This document shows, one piece after another, positions 1 through 8,648 of a stretch of DNA of 23,396 bases. The translations under genes were made by a program, and so were the position numbers. Source of the DNA: an uncultured Archangium sp. (GTDB lineage: Bacteria > Myxococcota > Myxococcia > Myxococcales > Myxococcaceae). How positions within the stretch are numbered: position 1 is the first letter of the stretch; each line of letters opens with the position of its first letter. Location of the stretch: assembly GCA_946479335.1 (NCBI GenBank), contig CAMLFP010000041.1, positions 1 to 23,396 of the forward strand. The letters are read 5' to 3'. Below the pieces are notes generated by a model. It was not told where the DNA came from. It was given only the letters and a program-made list of their open reading frames with translations, and made no database searches.

Positions 1-168
1 GCCACCGCCCGTGGTGCCGGAGCCGCCTCCGGTCGTCGCCGTGCCGCCGCCGGTCGACGCAGTTCCTCCGCCGGTCGTCGCAGTGCCACCGCCGGCCGTC
101 GCAGCGCCGCCGCCGGTCGCGCCATCACCGCCGCCGGTCGCGCCGTCACCGCCACCGGAGGTCGCGCT
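1..168 (-). repeat. 21-bp tandem repeat coding for Gly-rich heptads
   Basis: Eight successive 21-bp units encode xxxTGGG-type heptads (variants SATSGGG, DGATGGG, AATAGGG, TATTGGG, TASTGGG, SGTTGGG). The units differ at third and first codon positions, so they are diverged rather than fresh duplications. The array continues past the left edge of the window. Confidence 0.75.
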
Positions 169-258
169 GCCGCCACCCGCACCACCGACCGTCACGGTTC
201 CCCCTCCACAGCCCAGGACCGCGACGACAACGAGCGACAACGTCAGCAGGCGAATCAT
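1..258 (-). CDS. Gly-rich lipoprotein, C-terminus beyond the window
   Basis: The reverse strand reads from ATG at 258 to the window edge without a stop, giving 86 residues so far. The N-terminus is a lipoprotein signal: MIR, then a hydrophobic stretch ending in lipobox VLGC with Cys17 as the lipid attachment site. The residue after Cys17 is Gly rather than Asp, so by the usual rule an outer-membrane destination is expected. From residue 31 to the edge the protein is eight copies of a heptad of type xxxTGGG, a flexible linker that in myxobacterial lipoproteins usually precedes a folded domain, here out of view. A Shine-Dalgarno GGAG lies 5 nt before the ATG. It sits 37 bp downstream of the small membrane-protein gene on the same strand, so the two are probably co-transcribed. 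The function of the missing domain cannot be told. Confidence 0.72.
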   Translation of the reverse strand, partial: MIRLLTLSLVVVAVLGCGGGTVTVGGAGGGSATSGGGDGATGGGDGATGGGAATAGGGTATTGGGTASTGGGTATTGGGSGTTGGG

Positions 259-295
259 GCGTACTCCACGGGTGAGGAAGACTTCGGTGCTGCGT

Positions 296-547
296 TCAGA
301 TCAACACGCCGCCGCGTGCGTCGTAGCGCGCGGTCTCGGGCAACTGCGTCGACTCACCAGCGCCCTTGAGCGGCTCGATCATCTTCTGCGGGCTCCGCTT
401 TTCATCACGCTTCTCGGTGCGCACGCGCTCCTCGGCGCGCAGCGGCTTCTCGACGTGGGTCGAGCCGAGGAACAATGCACCAACGGTGAGCGAGGCCATC
501 AGCATGGGCGCCGCGAGTAACCAAAACTTGTGGCCTTGCCAAGACAC
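296..547 (-). CDS. small single-pass membrane protein, unknown function
   Basis: This 83-residue protein starts at GTG 547. It begins SWQGHKFW, then has one hydrophobic helix (LLAAPMLMASLTVGALFL, about residues 9-26), followed by a strongly charged Lys/Arg/Glu-rich tail to about residue 60 and a polar C-terminus. That layout suggests an inner-membrane anchor with a short soluble tail. The frame stays open far upstream, but the upstream part is Arg/His/Glu-rich shadow of the divergent gene. A TTG at 556 is an alternative start, since AGGTGAG lies 7 nt before it, while GTG 547 has that motif too far away. The lipoprotein gene follows after 37 bp. I do not recognise the family. Confidence 0.6.
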   Translation of the reverse strand: MSWQGHKFWLLAAPMLMASLTVGALFLGSTHVEKPLRAEERVRTEKRDEKRSPQKMIEPLKGAGESTQLPETARYDARGGVLI

Positions 548-571
548 GCACTGCAAATTGGCTCTCACCTC

Positions 572-2152
572 GTGAGACGACTCAGCGTTGAACAACTCGT
601 GTGGCTCGGCGCGCTGGTGTGCGGCGTCGTCCCCTTGTGGATGAGCCAGGCCCTGCCGCTGGTCGATCTGCCCCAACACCTCCACCTCATCTCGGTGCTG
701 CACCGGCTCAACGACGCGTCGACGCTGTACCCCGAGGTCTTCGCGCGCCGCCCGGAGCTGACGCCGTACCTCGGCTACTACTACGCGGTGGCGACGCTGA
801 ACTGGGTGATGCCGCTGGAGCTGGCCAACCGCGTCTTCCTCACGGCGTACGTGGTGGGGCTGCCGCTGTCGCTCGCGTTCCTGCTGCGCACCTTCAAGCG
901 GCCGACGTGGCCCGCGTTGCTCGCGCTGCCGTTCGCGTACGGCGACTCCTTCGCGTGGGGTTTCATCAACTACTGCGCGTCGCTGCCGCTCGCGTTGCTG
1001 ACCTGCGGCCTCTTCGTGCGCGCCATCGAAGACAACGCGCGGCGACGGTACTGGGCGATCTGGCTCGCGGTGATGTTGACGCTGGTGCTGCTCTTCCACG
1101 TGCAGTCGTTCGCGTGGTTGGGCGTGGCGCTGCCGTTCCTCCTGGTGACGACGCCGGCGCCCGAAGGCAAGACGTGGAAGGCGCGCGTCCCCGCGCTGCT
1201 CGGCGTGATGCCCGGCGTGGTGACCTTCATCTTGTGGGTCGGCCTGCGCGTGGGGCAGCCCGCGGAGATCGCGCCCGGCCAGCCGTGGAGGTCGTGGGGC
1301 CCGATGCTGTCGAAGGAGAACCTGGCGTTCAAATCGTTCGATCAGAACGTGGGCGAGTTCGTCACCCTGCGGAACGGCGAGTTCAGCTTCCCGATTCTCG
1401 GCGGCATGGCGCCCGACGATCAGCGCGTGATCAAGCTGGTGTTCCTGATCGCGCTCGCGGCGTTGGGCGTGGGGCTGCTGCGCTTCTTCTCGAAGGAGAA
1501 GCAGCGCCAGGAAGAGGGGCCCGTCGCGCGGTGGCGCATCGTCGGTCTCGCGGTGCTCGCGGCGGTGCTCTACGTCTCGCTGCCCTTCGATATCCGCGGG
1601 TACATGTATTACCTGAACACGCGCTACGCCCATCTGCTCGCGGCGTTGCTGGTGTGCAGCGTGCCGGTGTTGGCGGAGGTCTGGCAGCGGCGCTTCCTCT
1701 ATGTCGCGGCCGCGTCGTCGCTGGTGTTGATGATGCCGTTGGGCTCCGCGTTCCGCGCGTTCGACGAAGAATCAAAGGCGCTGACCGAGCTCGCGCGCTT
1801 CGCCGGCGACAAGCCGCGTGTGATGGGCCTCATCTACGACACGAGATCTCACGCGGTGACGCACCCGGTGTACCTCCACGCGTCGACGGTGGTGGCGCGC
1901 GAGCGCGGAGGCCTCACGAACTTCTCGTTCGCGCTGACGCCGCACAGCCCGGTGATGTACCGCGGTGAGCCGCCGCCGACCTTCCCCAGCGAGTGGCGCC
2001 CCGATCAGATGCGCTGGGAAGAACAGGGGAAGTACTACGACCACTTCGTGGTGCGCGGCCCGCGGCCCGAGCAGATCTTCGGTCAACTCATGCAGGACCA
2101 GCTCTACGTCGCGGGGCAGGCGGGCAACTTCTTCCTCGTGCGGCGCCGGTGA
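572..2152 (+). CDS. polytopic membrane protein, GT-C glycosyltransferase-like
   Basis: The product has 526 residues from GTG 572. It has about ten hydrophobic segments through roughly residue 400 and a soluble C-terminal part of about 120 residues. The first helix is followed by VDLPQH (Asp32, His36). An acidic D-x-P-x-H motif in the first external loop is typical of GT-C-fold glycosyltransferases that use polyprenyl-phosphate sugars, so a sugar transferase of the inner membrane is a reasonable inference, though no subfamily can be named. An in-frame GTG at 530 would add 14 residues but would overlap the divergent minus-strand gene; GTG at 599 is another option. None has a clear Shine-Dalgarno. 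The next gene starts 21 bp after the stop and may be co-transcribed. The gene itself is secure, the start and the exact function are not. Confidence 0.8.
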   Translation: MRRLSVEQLVWLGALVCGVVPLWMSQALPLVDLPQHLHLISVLHRLNDASTLYPEVFARRPELTPYLGYYYAVATLNWVMPLELANRVFLTAYVVGLPLSLAFLLRTFKRPTWPALLALPFAYGDSFAWGFINYCASLPLALLTCGLFVRAIEDNARRRYWAIWLAVMLTLVLLFHVQSFAWLGVALPFLLVTTPAPEGKTWKARVPALLGVMPGVVTFILWVGLRVGQPAEIAPGQPWRSWGPMLSKENLAFKSFDQNVGEFVTLRNGEFSFPILGGMAPDDQRVIKLVFLIALAALGVGLLRFFSKEKQRQEEGPVARWRIVGLAVLAAVLYVSLPFDIRGYMYYLNTRYAHLLAALLVCSVPVLAEVWQRRFLYVAAASSLVLMMPLGSAFRAFDEESKALTELARFAGDKPRVMGLIYDTRSHAVTHPVYLHASTVVARERGGLTNFSFALTPHSPVMYRGEPPPTFPSEWRPDQMRWEEQGKYYDHFVVRGPRPEQIFGQLMQDQLYVAGQAGNFFLVRRR

Positions 2153-2173
2153 CGTTGAGGCACATTCGCGGGC

Positions 2174-3181
2174 ATGGATTTCCTGCAGATGACCGCGGCG
2201 CAGGTCGAAGCACTCCCCGAGAAAGACGCGCAGGCGGTGTTGGAAGCGTGGGTGAAGGCGAAGAAGCCGGAGCTCCCGCTCACGCTGCGTGAATCGGCGT
2301 CGAAGGCGCACGCGCGGCTGGCGAAAAAGGCGCTGTACCAGCTGCAGTCGAGCGGCGTGACGGTCGAGGCGCCGAAGCGAGAAGCGCCGCCCGCCGCCGA
2401 GGAGACCGGCAACCCGTTTCAGGCGGTGCTGTCGTCACAACTGGGCACCGGCGAGCGCGTGATGTTCTTCGCCACGCCGAATCGCACCGGAGGCGCCATC
2501 GTGTACCAGGCGATCGTGCACGACGAATTGGGGCTCGCGCAGTTCGGCAGCGAGGAGACCACGCGGCAGAAGTTCCGCCGGCGGCTCGCGGAGATCCAGA
2601 ACAGCGAGGCACAGCCGGTGATGCTGGTGTCGTTCGAACGCGCCCGGCAGGAGCTGGCGCGCGCGCTGTGGCTCTCGGAGAAGAACCATACGGAGATCAC
2701 CACCGAGATCTCCCAGGCGCTGCAGCGGCTGAAGATCACCCCGGAAGACGCGAACTTCGAGATCCCCGCGCTGGAGGCCGGTGACGCCGCCGCGCGCGAA
2801 GACGGCGCGAAGCTGCACGACGAGAAGGAGATCGCCGAGTGGTACCCGTCGGAGAGCGACCTCATCGCGCTGTCGGCGAAGTCACTCACCGCCGAGTTGG
2901 GCGCCGGCGACGCGGCGGAGAAGAAGGCGAAGAAGGAGTCGCTGGCGCGCGCGATGGCCGACGAGAAGTTCACCGCCGAGGTGCGCGCGCTGTACGCGCG
3001 GCGGCTCTGGTACCAGGGCGAGTACTTCGAGGCGCGAGGGAGAGCCGAGGCCGCGGCCCGCGCGCGCGGTGAGGCGCGGCGGTTGATGCACTCCACGGAG
3101 CCGAGCCGGTTCGCGCAGCAGCTCTACGTGAAGGCCATCGGCACGAGGGCGTTGTCGACCCTCGCGCCGCCGGTGCGCTGA
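2174..3181 (+). CDS. conserved-looking protein of unknown function
   Basis: This is a 335-residue soluble protein without signal peptide or membrane segment. Residues 1-70 look alpha-helical and Lys/Ala-rich, 70-85 are a Pro/Glu-rich linker, 90-165 look mixed alpha/beta (ERVMFFATPNRTGG, then an Arg-rich helix), and about 220-320 are Ala/Glu/Lys/Arg-rich helices that could form a helical bundle or coiled coil. Codon use is normal for the window and no other frame here makes a sensible protein. ATG 2174 has only a distant GAGG (13 nt upstream); ATG 2189 is an alternative. It ends 3 bp from the convergent gene, with no terminator hairpin visible. I do not recognise the family. Confidence 0.75.
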   Translation: MDFLQMTAAQVEALPEKDAQAVLEAWVKAKKPELPLTLRESASKAHARLAKKALYQLQSSGVTVEAPKREAPPAAEETGNPFQAVLSSQLGTGERVMFFATPNRTGGAIVYQAIVHDELGLAQFGSEETTRQKFRRRLAEIQNSEAQPVMLVSFERARQELARALWLSEKNHTEITTEISQALQRLKITPEDANFEIPALEAGDAAAREDGAKLHDEKEIAEWYPSESDLIALSAKSLTAELGAGDAAEKKAKKESLARAMADEKFTAEVRALYARRLWYQGEYFEARGRAEAAARARGEARRLMHSTEPSRFAQQLYVKAIGTRALSTLAPPVR

Positions 3182-3184
3182 GGC

Positions 3185-3847
3185 CTACTCCGCGTTCCAG
3201 TCAGACGCGGGGAGGATCTTCCACCCCGTGTCGACCTTGTCGGACTTGAAGCGCACCACGCGCAGCGGCCACTCACGGGGCGTCTTGGCGGCGCCCTCGA
3301 CGCTGGTCACCGTCCACCGGTGGACCTCGATGGTGTACTTGCCCTTGGTGCCCGACTTCGCCAGCACGGCGCGCATCGGGTTCTTCGGGTGCCAGTAGAC
3401 CTCCTTGCCGACGCGCAAGATGTACGCGAGCACCGGGTGGTGCTTGGCGAACTCGGCGGCGTGCTGCTTGGTGGGCGCGAGCAGCTTGGTGGCCTCTTCG
3501 GGGCCGACCTCGGTCATCTTGAGATCGTCGCCGACGGCCTCGACGCCCATCAGCTTGGTGAGCGCCGCGCGGCCCGACTTGTCCAACGTGTTCATCATCT
3601 GCACCGCGTGCGCGAGGTCGCCCTCCTCGCGGCGCACGGGGTCCTTGTCCTTGAACTTCCAGTTCTCGAGGCTGAAGAGCTGGGCGGTCATGGTGACGCC
3701 GCCGAGGAGCAGATCCTTCCCGGCTTCGTCGCCGGTGCCGGTCAGCGCGTTGAGGTAGGTCTCGGCGACCTTTTTCGCCTCGGCGTCATCTTGCGCGAAG
3801 GAGGTCAGCGAACCGCAGACGACCAGGGCCATCAGCATTCGTGTCAT
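3185..3847 (-). CDS. secreted protein of unknown function
   Basis: The product has 220 residues from ATG 3847. A signal peptide (MTRMLMALVVCGSLTSFA) is followed by QDDAEAKKVAETYLNAL; cleavage is likely after SFA near residue 18. The Cys in VVCGS does not fit a good lipobox. The mature part opens with an amphipathic helix and has a C-terminal stretch (YTIEVHRWTVTSV ... VVRFKSDKVDTGWKI) reminiscent of NTF2-like secreted proteins that end in strands with a GWKI-type motif. That fold guess is weak. The frame extends 97 codons further upstream, but that part overlaps the divergent protease gene and is low-complexity shadow. It is separated from the protease start by 49 bp, so both promoters must fit in or next to that gap. 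Confidence 0.75.
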   Translation of the reverse strand: MTRMLMALVVCGSLTSFAQDDAEAKKVAETYLNALTGTGDEAGKDLLLGGVTMTAQLFSLENWKFKDKDPVRREEGDLAHAVQMMNTLDKSGRAALTKLMGVEAVGDDLKMTEVGPEEATKLLAPTKQHAAEFAKHHPVLAYILRVGKEVYWHPKNPMRAVLAKSGTKGKYTIEVHRWTVTSVEGAAKTPREWPLRVVRFKSDKVDTGWKILPASDWNAE

Positions 3848-3896
3848 AGGGCCGGGCAGCCTAGCGGAAGCAGAACGCGGTGTTACATGCATCGTC

Positions 3897-5177
<1,281 letters not shown>

Positions 5178-5255
5178 TTGCGCGTTCGCCGCAACAGCGC
5201 AGTGAACCGGCTCCACCGCCGACTGCTACAGCGCCGTAGCGAATTCCAAGAAGAG

Positions 5256-5283
5256 TTGACGCCCGGAGTTCGCAACGTACCTT
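5256..5283 (+). promoter_or_regulatory. possible sigma70-like promoter of the pseudokinase gene
   Basis: TTGACG (5256-5261) and TACCTT (5278-5283) are 16 bp apart in the 113-bp gap behind the protease gene. The expected start of transcription falls at or just before ATG 5291, which would give a leaderless or nearly leaderless message; indeed no Shine-Dalgarno is visible. A small 5-bp hairpin (GCTAC/GTAGC, 5225-5240) lies upstream. This rests on motif match only. Confidence 0.3.
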
Positions 5284-5290
5284 TCGAGCC

Positions 5291-7084
5291 ATGAGCGCGT
5301 ACCGCTATCAGGCGCTGGGTCCGTTGCAGGCTGGTGAGGGCTCGCGAGCCTTTCTGGGCCTCGCCATCAGTGCCGACAACAAGGCGCGCCCGGTGGTGAT
5401 CATCTGGGTGCCCGAAGCCGCCGAGAAGGACCCCGCGCTGCTCGACAAGATCCGCCGCGAGACGGAGCACGCGGCACAGCTCGATCACCCCAACATCGTC
5501 ACGGTGATGGGCTTCGCGAAGCTCGAGCAGGGGCACGCGCGCGTCGTGGAGTTCGCCGACGGCGAGTCGCTCCGGAAGATCATCGAGGTCAGCAAGAAGC
5601 TGCCGGTGCGCGTCGCCACCCGCATCATCATCGACGCGTGCACGGGCGTGCACTACGCGCACATCGCGGGCAACGACGACGGCAACCCGCTGGTGCACGG
5701 CGACCTCCGCCCGGAGACGATGCTCATCTCGTTCCGCGGCGTGACGAAGGTGACCGGCTACGGGGCGCTGGCCTTCGCGCCGCGGGAGATCGGCGGGCAG
5801 CGCGTGAAGGGGCGGCGCGTGCACTCCGCCCCCGAGCAGATCATCGGCGGCCGCGACGCCATCAGCATCCCCACCGACGTGTACCTGCTGGGCGTGGCGC
5901 TCTTCGAGTGCCTCACCGGCGATGTCCCGTGGATCGATCAGGCCGAGCAGTTCGACCACGCGGTGCTGACGCTGCCGCTGCCGGCGTCTGAAGACATCCC
6001 CGAGAAGTTCCGGCCGATCCTCGAGAAGGCGACGGCGAAGAAGGCGGCCGATCGCTACCCCACGCCGCTGGCGATGCGCGAGGCGTTGGAGGCCGTCGCG
6101 GGCGACGAGATCGCGACGACGGAGGAGCTCGAGAAGTTCTTCGACTCGCTCTTCCCCCAGTCGAGCCAGCTGCGCGCCGATCGCACCCGCATCATCGACG
6201 CGGGCATCGCCGACTTCGTGCGCAAGCAGTGGGCGAACCCGCAACCGCCGCCGCCGGAGCCTCCGAAGCCCGCTCCGGTCGCCGCGCCGCCGAAGCCGGT
6301 CGACGCGCCGAAGCCTCCGCCCGCGCCTCCGAAGCCGCCCCAACCGCCCGCCCCTGCGAAGCCGGCGTGGACTCCGCCCCCCGAGCCGGAACGCCCGCAG
6401 AAGTCGAACGTGGTGCCGGTGGCGATCGCCATCGTCGTCGCGTTGCTCCTGGCCGGAGGCCTCTTCATCGCGACGCAACCGCCTCCGCCGCCGAAGGTGC
6501 CGGAGGTGACGCCGGTGCCGGTACCGGTGGCGGTGATCGACGCCGGCGCGAGTGAGCCGGTCGACGCGGGCGAGCTCGACGCCGGGGAGCCGATGGACGC
6601 GGGTGAAGCAGAGACCGACGCGGGCGCGACCACGCTCGCCGATGCCGGCGCGACCGCCGCGGTGATCACCACCGTCCCCGAAGCGGTGCGCGTGAGCATC
6701 GACTCCTCGCCGGTCGTGGAGCTCATGCTCGACGGCAAGGCGCTGGGCAAGACGCCGTGGAGCGGGATGGTGAGCCAGGGCCGCAAGGTCTTCACGCTCG
6801 AGAACAAGGCGCTGGGCATCAAGGCCACGCGCGCCATCACCGTGAAGGGCGACTCGGTCGACGAGAACTTCACCTTCCAGCAGGGCTTCGTGGCGGTGAA
6901 GGCGCCCGAGGGCGCGACGGTGTTCATCGATGGCGTGAAGAAGGGGCTGGCGCCCATCCGCGGGGAGATCCCCGTGTACGAAGGCAACCACCGCATCGAG
7001 GTACGCTTCGGTCAGTCGAAGTGGAGCGAGCCCTTCTCGATCTACGGGAGCCAGCGCGTCTCGTTCAACGTCGAGCTCCAGTAG
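5291..7084 (+). CDS. membrane-anchored Hanks-type pseudokinase with PEGA-like repeats
   Basis: The 597 residues have three parts. A kinase-fold domain (about 5-290) shows a degenerate Gly loop, the alphaC Glu57 with the DHPNIV motif, VHGDLRPET in place of HRDxKPxN, and SAPEQI in place of APE. Key catalytic residues are changed: the beta3 Lys aligns with Ile38, catalytic-loop Lys and Asn are Arg140 and Thr143, and DFG is GYG (Gly156). Only Asp138 remains, so it probably does not phosphorylate. A Pro-rich linker (316-370) leads to one transmembrane helix (375-394). The outer part has a DAG-rich linker (416-455) and two PEGA-like beta modules (about 467-518 and 533-573). By topology the kinase fold is cytoplasmic and the PEGA part periplasmic, suggesting a scaffold or signal transmitter. 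Its gene ends 3 bp from the convergent MshEN gene. Confidence 0.88.
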   Translation: MSAYRYQALGPLQAGEGSRAFLGLAISADNKARPVVIIWVPEAAEKDPALLDKIRRETEHAAQLDHPNIVTVMGFAKLEQGHARVVEFADGESLRKIIEVSKKLPVRVATRIIIDACTGVHYAHIAGNDDGNPLVHGDLRPETMLISFRGVTKVTGYGALAFAPREIGGQRVKGRRVHSAPEQIIGGRDAISIPTDVYLLGVALFECLTGDVPWIDQAEQFDHAVLTLPLPASEDIPEKFRPILEKATAKKAADRYPTPLAMREALEAVAGDEIATTEELEKFFDSLFPQSSQLRADRTRIIDAGIADFVRKQWANPQPPPPEPPKPAPVAAPPKPVDAPKPPPAPPKPPQPPAPAKPAWTPPPEPERPQKSNVVPVAIAIVVALLLAGGLFIATQPPPPPKVPEVTPVPVPVAVIDAGASEPVDAGELDAGEPMDAGEAETDAGATTLADAGATAAVITTVPEAVRVSIDSSPVVELMLDGKALGKTPWSGMVSQGRKVFTLENKALGIKATRAITVKGDSVDENFTFQQGFVAVKAPEGATVFIDGVKKGLAPIRGEIPVYEGNHRIEVRFGQSKWSEPFSIYGSQRVSFNVELQ

Positions 7085-7087
7085 GCG

Positions 7088-8251
7088 TCAGTTCGCGCGC
7101 GCGGCCTGGCGCTGCCTGATCAGCGCCTCATAGCTGCGCGTCACGCTCTGGCTCACGATCAGCAGCTCGCCGACGTCGGGCGGGGTGATCTGCTTCGGCC
7201 CCTGATCGACGTAGAGGATGTGCACGATTTTGCCGCGCACCAGCAGCGGCAGCGCGACGGCCGTCTGCGGGTAATCACCGCCGAGCAGCCGATAGAAGAT
7301 GTCCATGTTGGGGGTGCGCTTCATCGGCCCGACGAAGTGCGCCTTGAGCTTCGCGACCAGCTGGAAGGTGTTCGCCTCGCGCAACGTCACGCCCATGCGG
7401 CGCACCGCGCGCTCCTTCACGCGGAGCCCCATGCCGTGCCAGCCGGTGACCAGCTCGCCCTGCACGTTCAGCAACAGCGCCCGGCGGAACTTGCTGCGCG
7501 CGAACCGCAGCACGGTGATCGCGATGTCTTCGCGGTTGGCGTCGCGCTGCAGCTGCGCCTGCGCCTCCGCGAAGTTGAGCGACGGGAGATCGAGGTCCTT
7601 CTCCACGCGCGGCGCGGAGGGCACCGGCGCCGGGAGCGCCTCCTCTTCGATGACCGCGCCCTCGATGACCTCTTCTTCTTCGGCCGCCGCGCCGCCCAGC
7701 GCCGCCTGCGCGTAGATCTGCGCGAACTCGTCTTCGTTGATGAGGTCGGCGACGTCGCCCGCCGAGGGCTCGCGCGCGTCCTTCTTCTTGCTGGGCCGCA
7801 GCGCGTTCATGTCGATGGGCCGCATCGGGCGGAACGCCTTGCAGTGCGCGCGCAGCAACTGGTTCATGCGGAACTCGGGGATCAACACCGGCACCACGCG
7901 CTTGCCCGCCTTGAAGCCCAGCGCGTCGATGGCCTTGAGCTGATTCGGGCCCAGCACCGCCACCGTCAGGCGCGTGGCGTCGATGCGCATCGGGAGCACG
8001 TCTTGATCGTCGTAGAACTGGCGATCGACCAACGCGAGGGCCTGCGGGTCGGGCACCATCTCCCCCGACGCGAAGGGCATGTTGTGCAGCCGGCCCAGCA
8101 CGCGCGCGAGGTCGGCCTCCTTCAAGAAGCCGAGCTCGACGAGGTTGGTGCCCAGACGGCCGCCGTGCACGACCTGCGTCTCGAGCGCCTCCTCGAGCTG
8201 CGCGGGGGTCACCAGCTTTTCCTGCAGCAGCAGCTCTCCCAGTCGCGGCAC
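7088..8251 (-). CDS. MshEN-domain protein with C-terminal GAF-like domain
   Basis: The product has 387 residues from GTG 8251. The N-terminus carries two copies of the c-di-GMP-binding MshEN motif RLGxxLLxxGLLxxxxLxxxLxxQ: residues 3-26 (RLGELLLQEKLV..., with Lys12 where Gly is usual) and 32-55 (RLGTNLVELGFL..., with Leu55 where Gln is usual). MshEN normally precedes a PilB/GspE secretion ATPase, but no Walker A or ATPase domain is present. An acidic Glu/Pro-rich linker (about 175-215) leads to a GAF-like alpha/beta domain (about 230-380; ALLLNVQGELVTGW and ALPLLVRGKIVHILYV strands). It is therefore a free-standing receptor or adaptor, expected in the cytoplasm. It is the last gene of the minus-strand surface cluster, 16 bp behind the VOC gene. 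Whether it still binds the dinucleotide is uncertain because of the two changes. Confidence 0.85.
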   Translation of the reverse strand: MPRLGELLLQEKLVTPAQLEEALETQVVHGGRLGTNLVELGFLKEADLARVLGRLHNMPFASGEMVPDPQALALVDRQFYDDQDVLPMRIDATRLTVAVLGPNQLKAIDALGFKAGKRVVPVLIPEFRMNQLLRAHCKAFRPMRPIDMNALRPSKKKDAREPSAGDVADLINEDEFAQIYAQAALGGAAAEEEEVIEGAVIEEEALPAPVPSAPRVEKDLDLPSLNFAEAQAQLQRDANREDIAITVLRFARSKFRRALLLNVQGELVTGWHGMGLRVKERAVRRMGVTLREANTFQLVAKLKAHFVGPMKRTPNMDIFYRLLGGDYPQTAVALPLLVRGKIVHILYVDQGPKQITPPDVGELLIVSQSVTRSYEALIRQRQAARAN

Positions 8252-8267
8252 GGAGACGCGTCTTACT

Positions 8268-8648
8268 TCACGGCGCGGGCTCTGGGTGATGCGAGAGGCC
8301 GACCAGATTCCCCTCCGGGTCGCGGACGTACACGGTCCACCCAGACTGTTTCTCGATCGCGACCCCGGCGCGGGTGAGCTCCTCGATGACGGCGGCGCGC
8401 GCCGAAGCGTCGATACGCAGGGCCACCATCGAGAACCCGAGGGCTCCAGCGGGCGTGTGCGCGGGGGCGTCTTCGATCGCGAAGAAAGCCTCGCCCTCCC
8501 CTGCGTTGACCCACACGCTGCGCAGCGAGCCGTCGTCGCGATGAAAGCGCTTCACCTCGGTGAGCCCGAGGACGCGCACGTAGAACGCCGTCACCTGCTC
8601 GACGTCGCGCACCTGGATGGCGACATGATGAAACCCGCGTGGCGTCAT
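8268..8648 (-). CDS. VOC/glyoxalase-fold small protein
   Basis: The product has 126 residues from ATG 8648, which overlaps the upstream stop as ATGA, a sign of translational coupling. It is a typical single-chain vicinal-oxygen-chelate protein with two beta-alpha-beta-beta-beta modules: residues 6-60 (FHHVAIQVRDVE..., FYVRVLGL) and 72-120 (FSMVALRID..., VYVRDPEGNLVGL). Metal-ligand positions His8 and Glu112 are present, but the second-module His is Met74, so metal binding and a glyoxalase I-type reaction are doubtful. It could be an antibiotic-binding or sensing VOC protein. The frame is open 44 codons further upstream, but that is shadow of the preceding gene. Why it sits inside a surface-protein operon is unclear. 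Confidence 0.88.
   Translation of the reverse strand: MTPRGFHHVAIQVRDVEQVTAFYVRVLGLTEVKRFHRDDGSLRSVWVNAGEGEAFFAIEDAPAHTPAGALGFSMVALRIDASARAAVIEELTRAGVAIEKQSGWTVYVRDPEGNLVGLSHHPEPAP

Noticed and set aside
11..520. Plus-strand Pro-rich open frame at the left edge
   Set aside because: It is the mirror of the Gly-rich repeats of the lipoprotein read on the minus strand, which has a proper lipoprotein signal and Shine-Dalgarno.
548..1633. Long minus-strand open frame upstream of the small membrane protein
   Set aside because: It is His/Arg/Gln/Glu-rich shadow opposite a convincing polytopic membrane protein; only the last 83 or so codons look like a real protein.
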